A stretch of 33,895 nt of DNA, taken from Syntrophobacteraceae bacterium (GTDB lineage: Bacteria > Desulfobacterota > Syntrophobacteria > Syntrophobacterales > Syntrophobacteraceae). Positions 31,048-33,895 of this stretch are shown here, in pieces. A program made the position numbers and the translations under genes. Location: the NCBI GenBank assembly GCA_031292195.1, contig JARLHP010000143.1:1-33895 (forward strand), read 5' to 3'. The first letter of the stretch is position 1, and each line of letters begins with the position of its first letter. Under the pieces are notes generated by a model. It searched no databases, was not told the DNA's origin, and saw only the letters and a program-made list of their open reading frames with translations.

Positions 31048-33564
31048 ATGGCGGACCATAACCATAAAGGCACACGAAAAAGAGACCGGAGCAAACCGCC
31101 CGCCACCGCCGTGGACCTGGAGGACGCCGCGAATACCCTTTTCAATAAAGGGGTTGCGCTCGGCAACAATGACAGGCACGAAGATGCAATCGCTGTCTAT
31201 GACGAACTCAGTGAGCGGTTTTCCCAGAACCCGTCTCCCCAAATACGCGTGACTGTAATCAGGGCAATGATCAACAAAGGAGTCGAGCTTGGCTGCCTGG
31301 CCAAGCCGGATGAGGAAATCTCGACCTATGACGACCTGATTGAGCGCTTCTCCCAGGACCCAACTCCCGAAATCTGTGAGCAGGTCGCAATAGCACTTTT
31401 GCGCAAGGGGATAACCCTTGGCGAGCTTGACAAGCCGAATGAGGAAATCTCGACTTATGACGACCTGATTGAGCGCTTCTCCCAATACCCAAATACCGAA
31501 ATTCGTGAGCAGGTCACCATGGCCCTTCTTTTCGCTATGGCCCTTTTGAACAAGGGAGTCGCGCTCGGCCGGCTTGGCAAGCCGGATGAGGAAGTCTCAA
31601 CCTATGTGAACCTGATTGAGCGCTTCTCCCAGGACCCAACTCCCGAGATCCGTGCGCAGGTCGCAAAAGCTCTTTTGTACAAGGGGATCACCCTTGGCGT
31701 GCTTGACAAGCCGGATGAGGAAATCTCGACCTATGACGACCTGATTGAGCGCTTCCATCATGACGCAACTCCCAAAATCCGTGAGCAGGTCGCAAACGCA
31801 CTTTTGAACAAAGGGATCGCACTAGGCCCGCTCGGTAGGTCGGACGAGGAAATCTCGGCCTATACATATCTCATCGAGCGTTTTGGCGTTGATCAGACCC
31901 CCGAGATACACGAAAAAGTTGGAAGAGCGCTCCTATGCAAAGGTATCACGCTTAGCCAAACGGCCCAAAGAGACGCAGCCCTGGCGGCTTTTAATGATGT
32001 CATTTCGAAATTTGACACTGGCGGAATTAATGCCAAGTTTGATGAACTCTGTGCTCATGCCCTTGTTTCCAAAGCCAAATTACTGAAGGAGATAGATGAA
32101 CATGCCAATACGGAAGAATTTCTCTCCAGGGCTGTAAGGATAGCGGGGGAGTCTCCTCAAATCCTTTCCTCGTATAGGCTCTTGTCTTCTCACGGCAGAC
32201 TCGTGCAACGCCTTGAAAAAATCCTCGCCGGTTTCGATTCCAAGAATCGGGACCGATTTAGAACACGTATGAGGGAACAAGAACAAAGGACGAACACTTT
32301 CCTTGAGCCAAGCACCTCGTTCGACCCGGAGCGGTCATTACTATTCGTTCTTCGCGAGTGGAATTCATTTACGCCGATCATCCCCGATACCCATGAACTC
32401 GACCGCGGTGGTGGGTACTTCATCTGGCACAGAGGGATGGGTATCGTTATTGATCCCGGATACGACTTCATCGAAAACTTCTCCAGGGCCGGTGGCCGTA
32501 TTCATGACATAGATTGCGTTGTAATAACGCATGCCCACGACGATCACACGGCCGATTTCGAATCTATCCTGACCCTGGCTCACCAATATAACGCCAGAAC
32601 CGGGAAAGGTAGGACGAAAAAGAAGATCGACCTATTCTTGAGTACCGGCGCCAACCGGAAATTGTCAGGTTTCTTTCAATTGCGCGGCGATGAGCGCATC
32701 GGAAGGCTTGTCGTCCTCAATCCTTGCGACCGCAAACATCCGCAAAGAGTTCAGCTCTCCGAACACTCCAGTCTGACCGTCCTACCCGCATACCACGATG
32801 ACGTCGTAACCTTCGACGGCTCAGTCGGTCTGGGATTTGAACTTGAGCTGCAAGACGGTGCTTTCCGAAGGCTGGTGTTTACGGGTGACAGCGGACTCTA
32901 TCCCAAAAGCGTCGACGAGAAGGGAGACCTTAAGAAATATGCCGACGGAACCACAGCTCTGGATATAATAGATGAATCGAAGTCCTTGTATAGCGCCTAC
33001 CAGGACGTTTTCGCGTCGATTGGAAGTTGGGAAACGATTGATCTTCTTGTTCCCCATCTCGGGTCCATCAAAAACTATGAACTCGACGTACCGTCGTACG
33101 ATCCAGAAAAGCCCCTGCTCTATGCCAACCATCTCGGACTGCATGGGCTTTCGATCCTCCTGGACGAACTCCAGTTCAAAACATGCATAGTGAGCGAATT
33201 CGGCGAAGAACTGAAGGACGTCAGACTGAAACTCGTGAACATGCTCGAAGAAGCCGTCTCAACCGACAATCAGGGAAATCAACGTGACATATTTCTCGTT
33301 CCTGGAGACCTCACCATCCTGTACGACATAGTTAACGGCGGCTTTTTGTGTCACGAGACCTGCGAATTTGAACCCGGCAGCCGGCTCAAGGCAATCGAGG
33401 ATTCCGAACCCGACTCTTCGGGATCCAAGGAATGTTTTCGAGTGTTCTTGTTCACTACGGAGACAGCTTCGGAGGGCGGATGCAGCGCCAGGGAGCGCTT
33501 CGACTATATCCAAGGATATTTTGATAGGCTTGCTCGTCGTGATCTTCCTTATTTCAAAAAATGA
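31048..33564 (+). CDS. TPR-like 43-residue repeat array fused to a metallo-beta-lactamase-fold hydrolase
   Basis: This 838-residue protein begins with a basic tail and then about seven helical repeats of 43 residues (units start near 33, 76, 119, 168, 211, 254 and 297; consensus NKGVALGxLxKPDEEISTYDDLIERFSQDPTPEIREQV). They are longer than canonical 34-residue TPRs. A helical linker (about 340-430) leads to an MBL domain with H495-A-H497-D-D499-H500, His583 (PAYHDD), Asp614 (FTGDSG), His670 (PHLG) and His695 (ANHLG), a complete set of dinuclear-metal ligands. The domain is thus likely an active hydrolase, with substrate unknown; RNA, cyclic nucleotide and phosphodiester substrates are all known for the fold. 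There is no signal peptide. Upstream is a DUF2188 gene and downstream bioB, neither suggesting a partner. Confidence 0.88.
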   Translation: MADHNHKGTRKRDRSKPPATAVDLEDAANTLFNKGVALGNNDRHEDAIAVYDELSERFSQNPSPQIRVTVIRAMINKGVELGCLAKPDEEISTYDDLIERFSQDPTPEICEQVAIALLRKGITLGELDKPNEEISTYDDLIERFSQYPNTEIREQVTMALLFAMALLNKGVALGRLGKPDEEVSTYVNLIERFSQDPTPEIRAQVAKALLYKGITLGVLDKPDEEISTYDDLIERFHHDATPKIREQVANALLNKGIALGPLGRSDEEISAYTYLIERFGVDQTPEIHEKVGRALLCKGITLSQTAQRDAALAAFNDVISKFDTGGINAKFDELCAHALVSKAKLLKEIDEHANTEEFLSRAVRIAGESPQILSSYRLLSSHGRLVQRLEKILAGFDSKNRDRFRTRMREQEQRTNTFLEPSTSFDPERSLLFVLREWNSFTPIIPDTHELDRGGGYFIWHRGMGIVIDPGYDFIENFSRAGGRIHDIDCVVITHAHDDHTADFESILTLAHQYNARTGKGRTKKKIDLFLSTGANRKLSGFFQLRGDERIGRLVVLNPCDRKHPQRVQLSEHSSLTVLPAYHDDVVTFDGSVGLGFELELQDGAFRRLVFTGDSGLYPKSVDEKGDLKKYADGTTALDIIDESKSLYSAYQDVFASIGSWETIDLLVPHLGSIKNYELDVPSYDPEKPLLYANHLGLHGLSILLDELQFKTCIVSEFGEELKDVRLKLVNMLEEAVSTDNQGNQRDIFLVPGDLTILYDIVNGGFLCHETCEFEPGSRLKAIEDSEPDSSGSKECFRVFLFTTETASEGGCSARERFDYIQGYFDRLARRDLPYFKK
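31273..32067 (+). repeat. Tandem coding repeat, 129-bp units in alternating A/B pattern
   Basis: AAGCCGGATGAGGAAATC-type blocks recur at 129-bp spacing (for example 31303 and 31432). Units alternate between type A (NKGV/I-ALG-x-LGKPDEE) and type B (KGITLG-x-LDKPDEE), so the array is built of 258-bp dimers. One unit carries an extra 18 bp from a duplicated ATGGCCCTT (about 31519-31548). Confidence 0.8.
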
Positions 33565-33716
33565 ACAATCGCCAAGGCCATTTTCTCCCGCCTCCATGAT
33601 GGGACCTCGACGCTTTTTAGGCGCCTGTGGAAGAATACTTTAGTCATTCCCCTTAAAACCCATGCTTTCGTTTTCTCCCCCACGCCCCCCAAATTTTCTT
33701 ACCTTCCTCCCCCGAA

Positions 33717-33725
33717 TGTGATAAT
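33717..33725 (+). promoter_or_regulatory. Extended -10 element of the bioB promoter
   Basis: TGTGATAAT fits an extended -10 (TG-N-TATAAT) with one mismatch. It lies 12 bp before the BirA operator and about 80 bp before the bioB ATG. No strong -35 is visible, as is common for extended -10 promoters. Confidence 0.4.
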
Positions 33726-33735
33726 AGGAGCAAAT

Positions 33736-33771
33736 TATGGTTAACCTCCCTTTCAATATTGGTTAACCATA
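33736..33771. promoter_or_regulatory. BirA (biotin repressor) operator
   Basis: TATGGTTAACC and GGTTAACCATA are perfect 11-bp inverted arms separated by exactly 14 bp. The known bacterial BirA box is TTGTTAACC-N14/15-GGTTAACAA; the site here, TGGTTAACC-N14-GGTTAACCA, differs at one position per arm. It lies between a -10 element and a gene that looks like bioB, as expected for repression of biotin synthesis by BirA-biotinyl-AMP. Confidence 0.8.
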
Positions 33772-33803
33772 GGCGACTCTTGCCCAGGAAAGGTGCTGAT
33801 CAC

Positions 33804-33895
33804 ATGGGAAATGCTGCATTGAAAACCATCCGGGAGGCGGCCCGAAACGGAAGTCCGATATCGGGTGAGGCGGCCCTTTATGTTTTGCGATCCTC
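33804..33895 (+). CDS. bioB: Biotin synthase, 5' fragment
   Basis: Only the first 30 codons lie in the window (MGNAALKTIREAARNGSPIS, then GEAALYVLRS). The pattern of a helix followed by G-x-PIS-x-EAA-L matches the N-terminal helical extension of BioB radical SAM enzymes, which insert sulfur into dethiobiotin. The [4Fe-4S] motif would lie beyond the window edge. AGGAAAGG stands 8-9 bp before the ATG. The BirA box just upstream strongly supports a biotin gene, though another biotin operon gene cannot be excluded from 30 residues. Confidence 0.7.
   Translation, partial: MGNAALKTIREAARNGSPISGEAALYVLRS

Overview
The window looks like chromosomal DNA of an anaerobic deltaproteobacterium (Desulfobacterota, Syntrophobacter-like). 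This is inferred from gene content, not from a marker gene: a fatty-acid activation/beta-oxidation cluster under a TetR regulator, a NIL-domain ferredoxin, a MauE-type membrane protein, a sigma-54 regulator, nadA/MOSC/Rrf2, and small proteins of the kind seen in that group. No rRNA, tRNA, insertion sequence, CRISPR array or phage gene was recognised.

Layout. 1-1562: the 3' part of a PFL-activase-like radical SAM gene joined to a BtuF-like receptor lobe, broken by an in-frame TAA and a frameshift. 1602-4214: D-Ala-D-Ala carboxypeptidase, hotdog thioesterase and alpha/beta hydrolase, all forward. 4215-5905: gene-poor and eroded, with a response-regulator tail remnant, one small exported protein and a gene frameshifted by an 8-bp tandem duplication. 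5906-9950: a large MscS-type channel, then a DUF2092 exported protein translationally coupled to a Gly-rich repeat protein. 10186-11538: a truncated sensor kinase whose tail repeats sequence found at 4441. 11539-16262 (reverse): TetR regulator, acyl-CoA synthetase, thiolase, acyl-CoA dehydrogenase, with a long palindrome over the TetR start codon. 16422-18525: a 65-aa conserved small protein, KdsD, and a LuxR-type response regulator. 18846-23658: an NtrC-type regulator with a degenerate receiver, YcaO-TPR protein, RNase D and Smr protein. 23642-26347 (reverse): Rrf2 regulator, MOSC protein, NadA, Maf. 26545-30274 (forward): NIL-ferredoxin, a stand-alone IF-2 C-terminal protein, a thioredoxin-like protein, a cNMP-TM-rhodanese protein, a MauE/DoxX protein and a small membrane protein. 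30511-33564: DUF2188 protein and an 838-aa repeat/metallo-beta-lactamase fusion. 33736-33895: a near-consensus BirA operator in front of the start of bioB, which runs off the window.

The candidates I consider most unusual are: (i) the IF-2 domain III-IV protein lacking a GTPase domain, embedded in a sulfur/thiol-redox gene cluster; (ii) the membrane protein joining a cyclic-nucleotide-binding domain to a cysteine-less rhodanese domain, coupled to a MauE protein; (iii) the 43-residue-repeat array, built from alternating A/B units, fused to a complete MBL hydrolase; and (iv) the YcaO-TPR protein beside RNase D with no RiPP partner genes. No classical complete defence or biosynthetic system is visible.
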